Part shown: in pieces, positions 40,770-51,271 of the stretch
How positions within the stretch are numbered: the stretch's first letter is position 1
Layout of the letters: each line of letters begins with the position of its first letter
Source: Lucinisca nassula
Taxonomy: Eukaryota > Mollusca > Bivalvia > Lucinida > Lucinidae
Assembly: GCA_963580285.1 (NCBI GenBank)
Contig: OY757011.1
Span: forward strand, 198,913,644 to 198,977,643
Direction: 5' to 3'
Length of the DNA: 64,000 nt
Made by a program: the position numbers and the translations under genes
The notes under the pieces: model-generated
Told to the model about the DNA's origin: nothing
Databases searched by the model: none
What the model saw: only the letters and a program-made list of their open reading frames with translations

Positions 40770-42345
40770 AACAGAAGTGTAGGCAAAGATCAGGAAGCGA
40801 TACAAAAAACCCATAGCTCCCTTCAGAGACACCAAAGGGAAAGAAACACAGAAATGAAATGACTAGACCCTAATAAAAACATCAATAGCGGAAAGCCAAA
40901 CGAACAGTTACTGTCCCACAAAATGGCCAGTTGGCTTCCAAAACAAAACGATAAGCGACACACACAAAGATAGACCACAACAAGAATAAACCACGACAGA
41001 AAAACTGCCTTGGAACGATCAGTGAAACGGCTTAAATCGATTTGATGTGACCGCTATTCGTGCCCTTACTTCCGTCGCAATTGTTCAGTCCGCATATTGG
41101 CCTCCTAACTCATTTGTGCAACATCTCCGAGAATACAAAAAATCAAACAACCACAGAGATGAAACAACGGATAAGACTCGGCAGCAAGAAACCATTGAAA
41201 TGCTGGAGCAAAACAAAACCAACAGTTTGTCTTCAATGGGCCCGCCCAGAGACGGAGCACCAGGCACCAACCATCATTACATAAAATTCAATACTATTCA
41301 AATTCTCAGTAAGCCTTTACGCAGGAACCGTCATAGAATCTGAGGCCTGACCCCAAGCGTGCGATTGAAGAGGGAAGCAAAGTTGTCAACCGTGATTATG
41401 CATGCAGTCTGCCGTATAGCATTTATGTTGTATCCAATCTTTTTATATCGAAGGATGATTTATCAACATCGGGTGCTGAAGTCATTGCATGTATATTTCT
41501 TTCTAAATTTAAATACTTAGTCACAAAAAGTTCTAGGTCCGATAGACTTTGTTGAAAAAGAGATTTAAGTTCAACATTGAATTATGAAATTAAATCAGAA
41601 TGACGTCTATAAAATTTTGAAAAGGCTTTTTATATCGTTCTTCGATATAAAAAGATTGGATACAAAATGTTATACGACAGACTGCATGTATGGTAGTTAA
41701 CCCAATCACGGTTCATAACTTGGCTTCCCTCTTTAATTGCACGCCTGTGGATCAGACCTCAGATTCTATAACGGTTTTAGTGTAAAGGCTTGCTTATTTA
41801 ATGTTGGTTGGAACATGATGCTATCACTGGCTGGGCCCATTTGAGAATAACGGTTGGTTTTCTTTTACACCAGCATTTCAGTGGTTTCTTGCTGTTAAGT
41901 CCTCAGCATATTCTCATCTCTCTGGTTGTTTGATTTTAGTGTTCTCGCAGATGTTGTTACACTGGTGAGTTAGGACGCCTTCATGCGGATTGAACAAATT
42001 ATTTGTCTAAATCGCGACGGCAGTAACGACGAGGATTACGGCCGCGTAAAAGCGATTTAAGCAACCCCCACAGTTCTTTTCACTGACCATTCCTAGGCGG
42101 TTCTTTTGTCGCGGTTTATTTTTGTTATGGGTTGTCTTTGAGTGTGTGAATCGCTTATATCTTTTTGTTTGGGATAGCCAATTGGCAGTTATGTTGGAAA
42201 TTAACTGTCCATTTTGCTTCCCGCTATTGATGATTCCATTACAGTCTATTTATTTCATGTTTGTGTTTCTTTTCCTTCGGTGTCTCCGATGGGAGGTGTG
42301 GGGGTTAATTGTGTCGAATCCTGATCATTGCCTTCACTTCTAATC
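40770..42345. repeat. head-to-head pair of Naiad 3' ends
   Basis: The minus-oriented 3' UTR and C-terminal remnant (40,770-41,640) face a plus-oriented counterpart (41,640-42,345), meeting at 'cgttcttcgatataaaaag'. 'gacagactgcatg', 'cttccctctttaattgcacg' and 'cctcagattctat' recur inverted. The minus arm keeps ATGA (41,331-41,334) and AAA (41,316-41,318) of the SECIS-like fold. Confidence 0.7.
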
Positions 42346-42441
42346 TGTGTCTATTATCTCAAAATTAACGGAGTTTTTTTTTACAAACGTATCGTTAGAA
42401 CATTGATCACTTTATTGGCAGACATGCATATATATTTGCAG

Positions 42442-42532
42442 GTAACAATTCGGGTAGCTTTTGAATTTGCAAAAGCTCCTCACGTTTCCAGCAAAACTAC
42501 TGCAGTATTAGATATTGATCTTGTTAGAACAG
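42442..42532 (+). CDS. host gene exon 4
   Basis: It lies between 'tatttgcag' and the strong donor ACAG/GTAACG, and encodes VTIRVAFEFAKAPHVSS...VRT, joining exon 3 in phase 0. It leaves phase 1, which does not fit exon 5 directly, so an exon is probably missing in 42,533-43,286 or another donor is used. Confidence 0.65.
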
Positions 42533-43286
42533 GTAACGCTCTACCACTAACGAGTTTGTTAAGCTAGAACTGTGCTATGTTCCTTTCCGTTTTCAGTCAG
42601 CATATGTATAACTGCGCTGATTGAACCGTTGCCATGAGCTGTAATGTGTCAACTGGTATAATATCGAAATTCAGAGCCAAATCCAACATCTGAAATGATC
42701 CAAAAAGACTATGGAAGGGCAGGCAATATACGCTTTATTCATTTCACATAGCCTAGGTGGGGGACGCCTATAAGTTCCCTGGTAGGCGTCTCTTGCCTGA
42801 TGCCTCCAGTTGACCTGTCTCATGAGCTACGTCTGTCGGTGTGTGCTCGGAGGGGGATGTGCTGTGTTTGCCGGGTCTTGTCCATCATCCGTTTCGGTTT
42901 CAAAACGTTGGGGTTTAGACACACCGATGAAGATCAGAAAGGCCTCTGTGTCACTAAATTTGATATAGTTACGCATTAATTGTTACCTATGAGATTGATA
43001 AACCTCGGACGGTAAAATATCCTATATAGAAATTTGTACTTCACATGGTTTCTTTACCGCCCCCAGTTTATAAACCCCATATTTAGCATAGGAGAGTGGG
43101 CACATGCTATTAAATATACCTTTTCTTAACTGTAATAAACATTTCTGAATGACGCGGCTCTAACCATTTTCTGTCAGATAGCAAGTATGTTATTTCATCA
43201 AAGCATTGTAAATGCATGGTAGAAACAAATATCCCACACCAATGTGTTTATCTAATAACCTAAGGTGACCGTTTATATTGTTGTAG
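42533..43286. other. intron, nothing certain recognised
   Basis: A GC-richer block (42,755-42,960) with 'ggtgggggacgcctataag' is of unknown origin. I looked for a phase-1-to-0 exon and found no convincing candidate. Confidence 0.4.
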
Positions 43287-43436
43287 GGTGACGAAGTTGG
43301 GAATCAAGAGGCTGAATTGAAAAATTCCAGAAAACCGGGGTTTAGTTTTCGACAGCAGATAAAGAAAATCATGCATAGAAGTAATTCTGAACCTAAAATG
43401 AGAGCTGTTGTTGCTACAGCACAAAATACAGAGAAG
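43287..43436 (+). CDS. host gene exon 5
   Basis: A 150-bp phase 0 exon lies between 'ttgttgtag' and GAGAAG/GTATGC. It encodes GDEVGNQEAELKNSRKPGFS and a basic stretch (RQQIKKIMHRSNSEPK) that looks like a phosphorylation-rich linker. Confidence 0.7.
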
Positions 43437-43539
43437 GTATGCTCATTAGAACGAAGAGTTAAAACCTTGATGCCTCGAACACTGATGTCAGTAATCATTG
43501 TGAACCCATTCAGTACCAGGTTCTCCTAAAGGGGTACCT

Positions 43540-43612
43540 TGGCAAACAGCATAGACCCAGATCAGACGCCGCAGAACGCGGCGTCTGATCAGGGCCTACA
43601 CTGTTTGCAAAA
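43540..43612. repeat. hairpin element, family D
   Basis: 'ggcaaacagcatagacccag' pairs with 'gggcctacactgtttgc' around 'atcagacgccgc' and its inverse. It is the same stem as at 35,637-35,702. Confidence 0.7.
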
Positions 43613-44015
43613 AGTTAAGCCATTTTCCAAAATAAATTTTGAAGAAAACACACCCTGACCCCCCTAAATTTTGGAATGGACTACTGCTATAAATAAAGAG
43701 GAAGATTCCATTTGGTACTAAAAGGGTTAATTGGAATTTTTTCTTGGGTCCAGAAAGATCCTCTATTATCGCTCCATATAACAGATACTTTATGATAATT
43801 TAGGGAGATGCTGAAAACGTATGCTATATGTTCGCATTAAAACTGGTTTATGGATGTGGTTATGATATGAGTAACACAACATACTTTAATTTTATAGAAG
43901 AAACAAAATTAGCCCCCCACCCCCACCCCAAATAATCTTCAATCCTGACCTGGTGCTAAGACTGACTCTGGATGGCTCAACATTTCCCTGTTTCTAGAGC
44001 ACATTATTTGGTCCT

Positions 44016-44280
44016 CATTACGATAACACACCCGTGCGACATAGCGCATTTTTCACAGCTCCAAAATGACTACTAATCTGATGAAAATCCGCGATATTTT
44101 TCTTACAAATGCGCAAAACATAGGTTGTGGGTGCTCGTTAGAACGGTTCTAACGAGTACCCACAACCTATGTCTTGGAACAGAAATAAGAAAAATGATAT
44201 TTACCCCCGTAAACCCCAGTTTTCTCTATATAAAGTGGGGTTTAGGGGGGTCTTCATTTCACGGACTGGTTCGCGTGATG
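44016..44280. mobile_element. palindromic MITE, subfamily B (complete)
   Basis: The ends are 'cattacgataacacacccg' and 'ggttcgcgtgatg'. The central palindrome lacks the GCCTC/GAGGC tip (ctcgttagaacggttctaacgag). A blunt-tipped copy of otherwise typical structure. Confidence 0.85.
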
Positions 44281-44324
44281 TAAAGTGTTCAAGTCATTAA
44301 AGTTTGACCGTGCTATAGAAAAAA

Positions 44325-44430
44325 CAAACGAAGGCAATGATCAGGAATCGATACAATTAACCCACAGCTCCCATCAGAGACACCAAAGGGTGAGAAGAAC
44401 AAACTCTAATGGAAACATTAATAGCGGAAA
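44325..44430 (-). repeat. short Naiad 3' end
   Basis: The reverse complement gives 'tttccattagagtttg', 'gtgtctctgatgggag' and 'cctgatcattgccttc', the terminal part of the 3' UTR. Confidence 0.65.
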
Positions 44431-44750
44431 GTCCTACCTTGTACACTGTTAATTTCTTCTTGTAAAAACCCGCTGTTGACAGGTAGGCAAATCTGGTCAG
44501 CATACATACGGTTTCAGATTACTATGAACTAGTGCGATATAGAACAGATGTACAGGAGTCCTTGTCACCAACAGTTACTTCTTGCCAAGGAGTACTCATA
44601 ACTCAACAGAAAATATCCCCAAATTACTTGAATGCAAAAGAACAAACGCCATTGTCACCTGTTTTATCCTTCTGTCAAAGAGAACTCATAGCCCGCAGAT
44701 AATGTGACGGAACGAGGGTAGTCCTCCAGTCTCCAGAAACAGTTTGTATG

Positions 44751-46760
44751 TTGTGATTGCACGACCCGCAGAAAAAGCGACCGACTGAAGTCGGTTGATT
44801 TTCTAGAGTGCCCTAAAATCACCATGTCATTCTGTCATTCTGTCATTCTGTCAGTCTGTCTGTCCGTCCGTAACCCGTTTGTGAAAATTGGTGATAGTGA
44901 CTTAACCGCTTGGAATATTTAAACAATTTTTGGCATACTGATAGATATCAATGAGATCTAACCAATGAACTTGCGAAATATTACATTCCATTTAGTATAG
45001 CCTCGCCGAGGCGAAAAATGTGAAAATTTTCGAACTGCTTCTCCTCGGAAACCGTTGGGTCGATTGAAGTCAAATTTCATATGGAGCCTCTATGGGAAGG
45101 GGGAAGCCAAAATTTGCTCATGGGATTCAGGTCACATGACCAATATGGCCGCCAAGCCATATATGGTCTGTCTGTCTGTCCGTCCGTAACCCGTTTGTGA
45201 AAATTGGTGATAGTGACTTAACCGCTTGGAATATTTAAACAATTTTTGGCATACTGATAGATATCAATGAGATCTAACCAATGAACTTGCAAAATATTAC
45301 ATTCCATTTAGTATAGCCTCGCCGAGGCGAAAAATGTGAAAATTTTCGAACTGCTTCTCATCGGAAACCGTTGGGCCGATTAAAGTCAAATTTCATATGG
45401 AGCCTCTATGGGATGGGGGAAACCAAAATTCGCTCATGGGGTCTAGGTCACATGACCAAAATGGCCGCCAAGCCATATATGGTAAAAACCCTTCAAAAAT
45501 AGTCTTCTCCAGAACCACTGAGCAGATTTCCACGAAACTTGATAAATAGCATCTGGGACGTAGGCCCATCATAAATTGCTAAAATGGTGACCCTGGGTTG
45601 ACCTTGACCTTCTTTGTGCCTAGGTCAAACTTTGACACATATGCTTTTGTATTGGAAAAGTGAGAATGCATTTTATCCTGCAAACGATTCAGAATACAGT
45701 ACTAAAGTAATGAGATCTAACCAATGAACTTGCGAAATCTTACATTCCATTTAGTATAGCCTCGCCAAGGCGAAAAATGTGAAAATTTTCGAACTGCTTC
45801 TCCTCGGAAACCGTTGGGCCGATTGAAGTTAAATTTCATATGGAGCCTCTATGGGATGGGGGAAACCAAAATTTGCTCATGGGGTTCAGGTCACATGACC
45901 AAAATGGCCGCCAAGTAATATATGGTCCGTCTGTCTGTCCGTCCGAAACCCGTTTGTGAAAATTGGTGATAGTGACTTAACCGCTTGGAATATTTAAACA
46001 ATTTTTGGCATACTGATATATATCAATACGGCCTGCCTCAGTGGCTCAGTCGGATGCGCGTCTGACTGGTGATCAGGAGGACGCGGGTTCGACTCCCGCC
46101 GGGGTCGGCAACATTCTTTCGTGGAGATTGATCATGAAATCTTTTCTACGGTCATTCTCTCCCTTCCGCTGATTCAAGAAGGGCAGTTGTCAGTTTCTGG
46201 CGAAAGAATGTGCACTGTACTGGTTAACCGCTTACGTATAAGCCTGCCAAGGAAAGTGTTGATAGGTAAACTGACCGGCTCAAAAATGACCTAAATAGTG
46301 TTGACTGGGCCGTTAAACTCCAATACAAACAAACAAACAAACAAGATATCAATACGATCTAACCAATAAACTTGCGAAATATTACATTCCATTTTGTATA
46401 GCCTCGCCGAGGCGAAAAATGTGAAAGTTTTCGAACTGCTTCTCCTCGGAAACCGTGGGGCCGATTGAAGTCAAATTTCATATGGAGCCTCTATGGGATG
46501 GGGGAAACCAAAATTTGCTCAAGGAGTCCAGGTCACATGACCAAAATGGCCGCCAAGCCATATATGGTAAAAAACCCTTCAAAAAAGTCTTCTCCAGAAC
46601 CACTGGGCAGATTTCCACGAAACTTGATAAATAGCATCTGGGACGTAGGCCCATCATAAATTGCTAACATGGTGAACCTGGGCTCACCTTGACCTTGACC
46701 TTTAACACTCATAAAGCTAAAAGCATCCGGCGGGTCGTGCACTTCAGCTGAAGCACTGGT
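44751..46760 (+). mobile_element. second tandem-unit element, ends GCACGACCCGC
   Basis: It has the same ends and unit order as 37,521-39,176. Extra inner segments include 'cagaaccactgngcagatttcc' and 'ccttgacctt'. A tRNA-headed SINE inserted at 46,031-46,345 splits one unit, with an 11-bp duplication. Confidence 0.75.
46031..46345 (+). mobile_element. tRNA-headed SINE with 11-bp TSD
   Basis: The head has RNA polymerase III boxes (A: tggctcagtcgg; B: ggttcgactcc) in a tRNA-like ~75-nt fold. A central 'actggttaaccgctta...taagcctgccaagg' and the tail 'gttgactgggccgttaaact' with (CAAA)n follow. ATATCAATACG flanks it (46,020-46,030; 46,346-46,356). The centre and tail match the headless SINEs, so both belong to one superfamily. 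Confidence 0.9.
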
Positions 46761-46771
46761 TACTTGTTGGA

Positions 46772-47075
46772 TTTGAATTGATTGATTCGAGGTTTAACGT
46801 CCCCTTCAACACTATATAGGTCATTTTGGAGACGTTGCTTCCAATTTTGTGGGACTTCTACCCAACATTATAATAAAATGACATCTCAAGCCCTGTTGCC
46901 CAATCAAACCTTTAGGGTTTATAGGCACTGGCGGTCCGACTCGCACCGCTTTGCCCTTGCAGGCTTAGATCCTCTAAGCGGTTTACCAGTACTCGTGTGC
47001 GGTCGGTATCAGCTTTGCGTGGTGGCATCATGCAGCCCATCTATTTCTTCAAGCCCCGATGGACGGGAGCCGTAG
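46772..47075 (-). mobile_element. complete LINE-tailed SINE with 11-bp TSD
   Basis: TACTTGTTGGA at 46,761-46,771 and 47,076-47,086 flanks a minus-strand copy abutting the tandem-unit element. Confidence 0.88.
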
Positions 47076-47369
47076 TACTTGTTGGAAATGCCTCGATACT
47101 TCAAACATATGTTTCTGACAAATAGTGAACACTGGCCCTTAGTTATCTGAAGCTGTCGGCAGAAACTGACGGATCCTTACAAAGACATCACGCATCCTGA
47201 ATTCAAAAGCTTCAAGAAGTATTTACGGCATCAGAATAGCAATAATATTTTTGTTACACATTGATTTGTAGTCAGAATTAGGGCTGGCATCAGTTGATAT
47301 AGAAGTGAAGGCAATGGAGACTAAGATCAAAATATAAATGGTGATAAAGCTTTCATCGTCAGTCTTCAG

Positions 47370-47720
47370 TCTTAATTCAGAATACATTCGAACTTCAAGT
47401 GCTCGAACACCTTTGGGACCTCGAAATCTGCTCGAGACAGGGGTAGTTCGAGTTACTGAGGCTTACTGTCAGGAGGTACTTTTAGACATCTTTTCGGTGT
47501 TTTATAATGAAAACGTATTATGTGTGTATTCATTAGAATCGCCTCATCGAGGCGATTCTAATGAGTACACACAGCATATATTTACAAGATAAAAAACTAA
47601 AATCTCTTTAATTATGCCCCACTATTTCTTATGTAGAGGATTTCGCTAGGGGCCCAAGAATGGGTTCGACGCATCCATGGTAAACGAGTCATCGGTGTTC
47701 GAGCCATCGAAGTTCTACTG
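47370..47720. repeat. family C foldback element (clear copy)
   Basis: The centre is 'attagaatcgcctcatcgag' and its inverse within a longer palindrome (tgtgtattcattagaatcg). Outer parts carry 'gttcgag' words ('ggggtagttcgagttactg', 'cgagccatcgaagttctactg'). Confidence 0.6.
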
Positions 47721-47911
47721 TACTTAATTATGATTACAAAACATCGTACAAAACAGACAAAGAATAGATGTCTACATCCTCAGGGTCAAAGCCCTTATAT
47801 GCATTTTTAATACTCGTGACCTTATATTCTCTATGTATCACATGGTTTGACTGTAATAGAATGTGTCAGAACTAACTCACTAAATATAGTAATGGATATT
47901 CTGTATTTCAG

Positions 47912-47942
47912 ATAACTGTTTTCAAGTCTCTCAGTGACAGTG
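47912..47942 (+). CDS. host gene exon 6 (31 bp)
   Basis: A microexon lies between 'tgtatttcag' and GTAAGT. It encodes ITVFKSLSDS plus one base, phase 0 in and phase 1 out, fitting exons 5 and 7. Confidence 0.6.
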
Positions 47943-47957
47943 GTAAGTTCTCGTTTA

Positions 47958-48283
47958 CTTCACGAAAACACGCCTATATAATTATGATCCCCTTGAACCC
48001 CACTTTTATATAGTAAAACTGGGGTTTACAGGGGTAAACCTTATTTTTCTTATTACTGCTTTAAAATATAGATTGTGGGTACTCGTTAGAACCGCCTCTA
48101 CTGCTCTAAAATATAGATTGTGGGTACTCGTTAGAACCGCCTCTATGAGGCGGTTCTAATGAGTACGCACAATCTATATTTTGAGCAGAAATCAGAAAAA
48201 TATTACAATTTTTCATCTTTAAAATTTCATTTTTTCGGCGATAAAGGTTACACTGTATTTGTATAGGCATGTTTTCGTAATGG
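47958..48283. mobile_element. palindromic MITE, subfamily A, with duplicated arm
   Basis: The ends are 'cacgaaaacacgcctata' and 'ataggcatgttttcgtaatg'. One arm segment (gctctaaaatatagattgtg...) is repeated, making the left arm longer. Confidence 0.85.
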
Positions 48284-48506
48284 ATAGCTTTAATTGATGA
48301 GGCGGTCATATATCGGCAAATTGTTCTATAAAGACGTTGTTAAATCTACAACAGCAACAAAAAATACAAAAAAAAAAACAATAAAAGTTGCTTTTGGAAG
48401 CAAACACACATCAGGGTCCATTTGTTCAAAGCATCATTAGCTTAACAAGCTCGTTAGTAGTCAAAATGTTAACTATTCTAGCAAGTAGACTATCTGGTAT
48501 TTTTTG

Positions 48507-48788
48507 TATTATTTCAGCCCCCGCCCATCTGGGCTTGACGAAATCGGTGGGCTGCAGAGCTGAAACCGACCGCACACGAGTACTGGTAAACTGCTTAGAG
48601 GATCTAAGCCTGCTCAGGCAAAGCGGTGAGTCGGACCGCCAATGCTTATAAAATCTATTGGTTTCATTGGGCTCAGTTGAGATGTCATTTCATCTCATTT
48701 TCGGGTAAAAGTCCCACAAAATTGGAAGCAACGTCTCCAAAATGACATATACCGTGTTGACGTGGACGTTCAACCACAAATCAAAGAA
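48507..48788 (+). mobile_element. complete LINE-tailed SINE with 15-bp TSD
   Basis: ATCTGGTATTTTTTG occurs at 48,492-48,506 and 48,789-48,803, with the plus-strand SINE body between. Confidence 0.88.
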
Positions 48789-48869
48789 ATCTGGTATTTT
48801 TTGCTATTGCAATTGCAAATGTTACTCACATTATTTCACCAAAAATATGGGCTTTATCTAATATTTCAG

Positions 48870-48937
48870 GTTCTCCAGAATACTTGAAGCATTCTGCTTC
48901 AGCAGGAAGATTGTTGGAGATGTCACAGAACCCTGAG
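48870..48937 (+). CDS. host gene exon 7
   Basis: It lies between 'aatatttcag' and CCTGAG/GTTTGT, phase 1 in and 0 out. It encodes G/SPEYLKHSASAGRLLEMSQNPE, a serine-rich segment. Confidence 0.65.
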
Positions 48938-49429
48938 GTTTGTACCTTACGAAAATTGCTCGAAATATATGAACACAGGAGAAACTCTTCTTATAAACCT
49001 GGGTATTATTGATGTCTACTCATCGTTCAAGATTAGTCTTTAAACAGGGTCAGCCTCCATATGACTCTTATAGTTGGCTGGACTTGAACTGAAACAAACA
49101 AACAAATCTAATGAAATAAACATATAAATAACTACATTCTAAACGTTTGACTTTAATCGCGTTTACAGAACAGCAAAATGAACAACCATATGCGCTCTTT
49201 TTATATAGGGACTTGGGTCAACAAGGGTTTTTTTCTTATTTTTCCTCTAAGACATTCATTAGGCATTGTAAGAACCGCCATAATGAGCTGTTTCTAACGA
49301 GCACCACACCCTATGTATGTTTGGAACAGTAAGAAGACAAATATTGTAAATTGTTATGAGAAAAAATGTCAGATTTTGGTGATCTGAAAGTAGGAATCGA
49401 GCTTTAGTCAGTAATGTGCCTTATAGAGC

Positions 49430-50620
49430 AAACCAACGTCGGTGGGTCCGGTCTCAGATTCTATGACGGTTCCAGCGTAAAGGCTTACTTATTTATTTTC
49501 TATATTGGCAACGGGAAGCTTACTACTATGCTGTACGATAAACGAGATGACTTCAATTTTCCCATTGTTAACTTTCCCTTCCTGAGCAGTAATATCCCGT
49601 CTGCACCAGCCTACGGAGTATACGTTTCACAGTTAACCCGTCATGCTAGAGCCTGTTCCAAGTATCAGGACTTTATGGAACGTGGGAAGGTGCTCACAAC
49701 CAGGTTGTTATGTCAGGAGTATCAAAAATACCAAACTGGTATCAACACTAAAGAAGTTCTGTGGGAGGCATCATGATCTTGTTGATACGTACAATGTGGC
49801 CATTTCCAGAATTATTTCTGATGTGTTCGCCAATGGAAGTCCATAGGAAGACTTCCAAAATCTCGGACATATCCTTCTCGGCATTTACTCTTTTTCTTCG
49901 TTCAGGTCGATTGGCATTGTTGACGAAGCTTGCTTACTAAGTAATGCTTACTATCCTAGGACGCCTGATTACACTCTTCTGGAGTCCATGTCTGTTGATC
50001 TGAACATTAATATTTGCCATTTGACTATGGATTAATGATTTTGGATTAACGCTTTGGTACTACGACCTAAACTAATATTTAATGTTGGTTGGTACCTGAT
50101 GCTCTGTTTCTGGTTGGGCATCGGAGTCTTACTGTTGGCAGCATTTCAGTGGTTTGTTGCTGTCGAGTCCTCGCCATTGTTTCATCTTTGTGATTGTTCA
50201 ATTTTTCTGTTCTCGGAGATGTTGCACTGATGAGTTAGGAAGCCTTCATGTGGACTGAACAAACTATTTGTCTAAATCGCGACAGAATCAAGGGCAAGGA
50301 TTGCGGCCGCGTAAAATCGATTTAAGCCCCAACCCCACCCCTCTCCCCAGTGAAGTTCTTTTCACTGACCGTTCCAAGACGGTTCTTCTGTCGCGGTTAA
50401 TTTTTGTTATTGTTTGTCTTTGAGTGTGTGTGTATCGCTTATATCTTATTGCTTTGAATAACCAATTAGTCACTTTGTCGGGAAGAAGCTGTCCTTTTGG
50501 TTTTCCCGTACTGATGTTTCCATTAGGGTCTGGTTATTTGATATTTGTGTTTCTTTCTTTTGGTGTCTCCGATGGGAGATGTGGGGTAATTATATTGATT
50601 CCTGACCATTGCATTCACTT
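49430..50620 (+). repeat. Naiad 3' end with a nested retroelement fragment
   Basis: 'ctcagattctatgacggtt' (ATGA at 49,462) and 'cgtaaaggc' begin the Naiad 3' region. It is interrupted at ~49,500 and resumes at ~50,075 with 'aatgttggttggtacctgat', continuing to the 3' terminus near 50,620. The interruption holds a different RT C-terminal fragment. Confidence 0.7.
49535..49850 (+). pseudogene. RT C-terminal fragment of a second Penelope-like element
   Basis: The frame at 49,535 reads YDKRDDFNFPIVNFPFLSSN, then PAYGVYVSQLTRHARAC. The frame then shifts and continues as KKFCGRHHDLVDTYNVAISR. This is the post-catalytic C-terminal region of Penelope-like RTs, but differs from the Naiad copies here. 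It is truncated at both ends. Confidence 0.6.
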
Positions 50621-50659
50621 ATATTATCCACTATATCTGATGAAATGGCTATGCAACAG

Positions 50660-50725
50660 TTTGTCAATCGACATAGTTTCGGTTCTCATGTCCACGTGGC
50701 TATCACTGTTTTGCATAAAATCCAG
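50660..50725 (+). CDS. host gene exon 8
   Basis: A 66-bp phase 0 exon lies between 'atgcaacag' and ATCCAG/GTAACG. It encodes FVNRHSFGSHVHVAITVLHKIQ. The acceptor lacks a strong pyrimidine tract, and a Naiad 3' end sits 40 bp upstream, so the exact start is less certain. Confidence 0.55.
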
Positions 50726-50783
50726 GTAACGCTTCGTTATGTAAAAAAAAAAGCTTGTTGTAAAACAATAACTCGGCTAATGT

Positions 50784-51065
50784 TTGTTTGTTTGATTTGA
50801 GGTTTAACGTCCCCGTCAACATTGTATAGGTAATTTTGGAGACGTTGCGTCCAGTTTTGTGGGATTTTTACCCGACATTGAAATGAATTGACATCTCAAG
50901 CCCTGTGGCCCAATTAAACCAATAGGATTTATGAGCATGGACGGTCCGACTCAAACCGCTTTGCCTGGGCAGGCTTAGATCCTCTAAGCGGTTTACCAGT
51001 ACTCGTGTGTGGTCGGATTCAGCTCTGCGTGGAAACATCATGCAGTCCCCGATGGGCGGGGGCGG
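50784..51065 (-). mobile_element. complete LINE-tailed SINE with 13-bp TSD
   Basis: ACTCGGCTAATGT (50,771-50,783) and ACTCGACTAATGT (51,066-51,078) flank a minus-strand copy, with one mismatch between the duplicates. Confidence 0.85.
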
Positions 51066-51087
51066 ACTCGACTAATGTACTTGGTCT

Positions 51088-51163
51088 TTGGCAAACAGTG
51101 TAGACCCAGGTCGGATGCCGTAGAGTGTGGCGTTTGATGTGGGTTTACACGGTTTGCTAAGAA
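51088..51163. repeat. hairpin element, family D
   Basis: 'ggcaaacagtgtagacccag' pairs with 'gggtttacacggtttgc', a decayed stem of the family at 43,540. Confidence 0.6.
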
Positions 51164-51271
51164 TACAGGAATTTAAGGATTATACAAAACAGTTTAAGTT
51201 CCCGTTCAGGCTCATGTTTCCTGCCTACACTCAGAGACATTCTACTAACCAGTGTTGTCAAAGCTTCGACT

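Noticed and set aside
42674..42725. Candidate missing exon between exons 4 and 5
   Set aside because: The acceptor 'aaattcag' is fair, but there is no GT donor before an in-frame stop, and a GC donor would leave the wrong phase.
46033..46108. Possible tRNA gene
   Set aside because: A and B boxes are present, but it continues into a SINE body and CAAA tail and is flanked by an 11-bp target duplication, so it is a SINE head.
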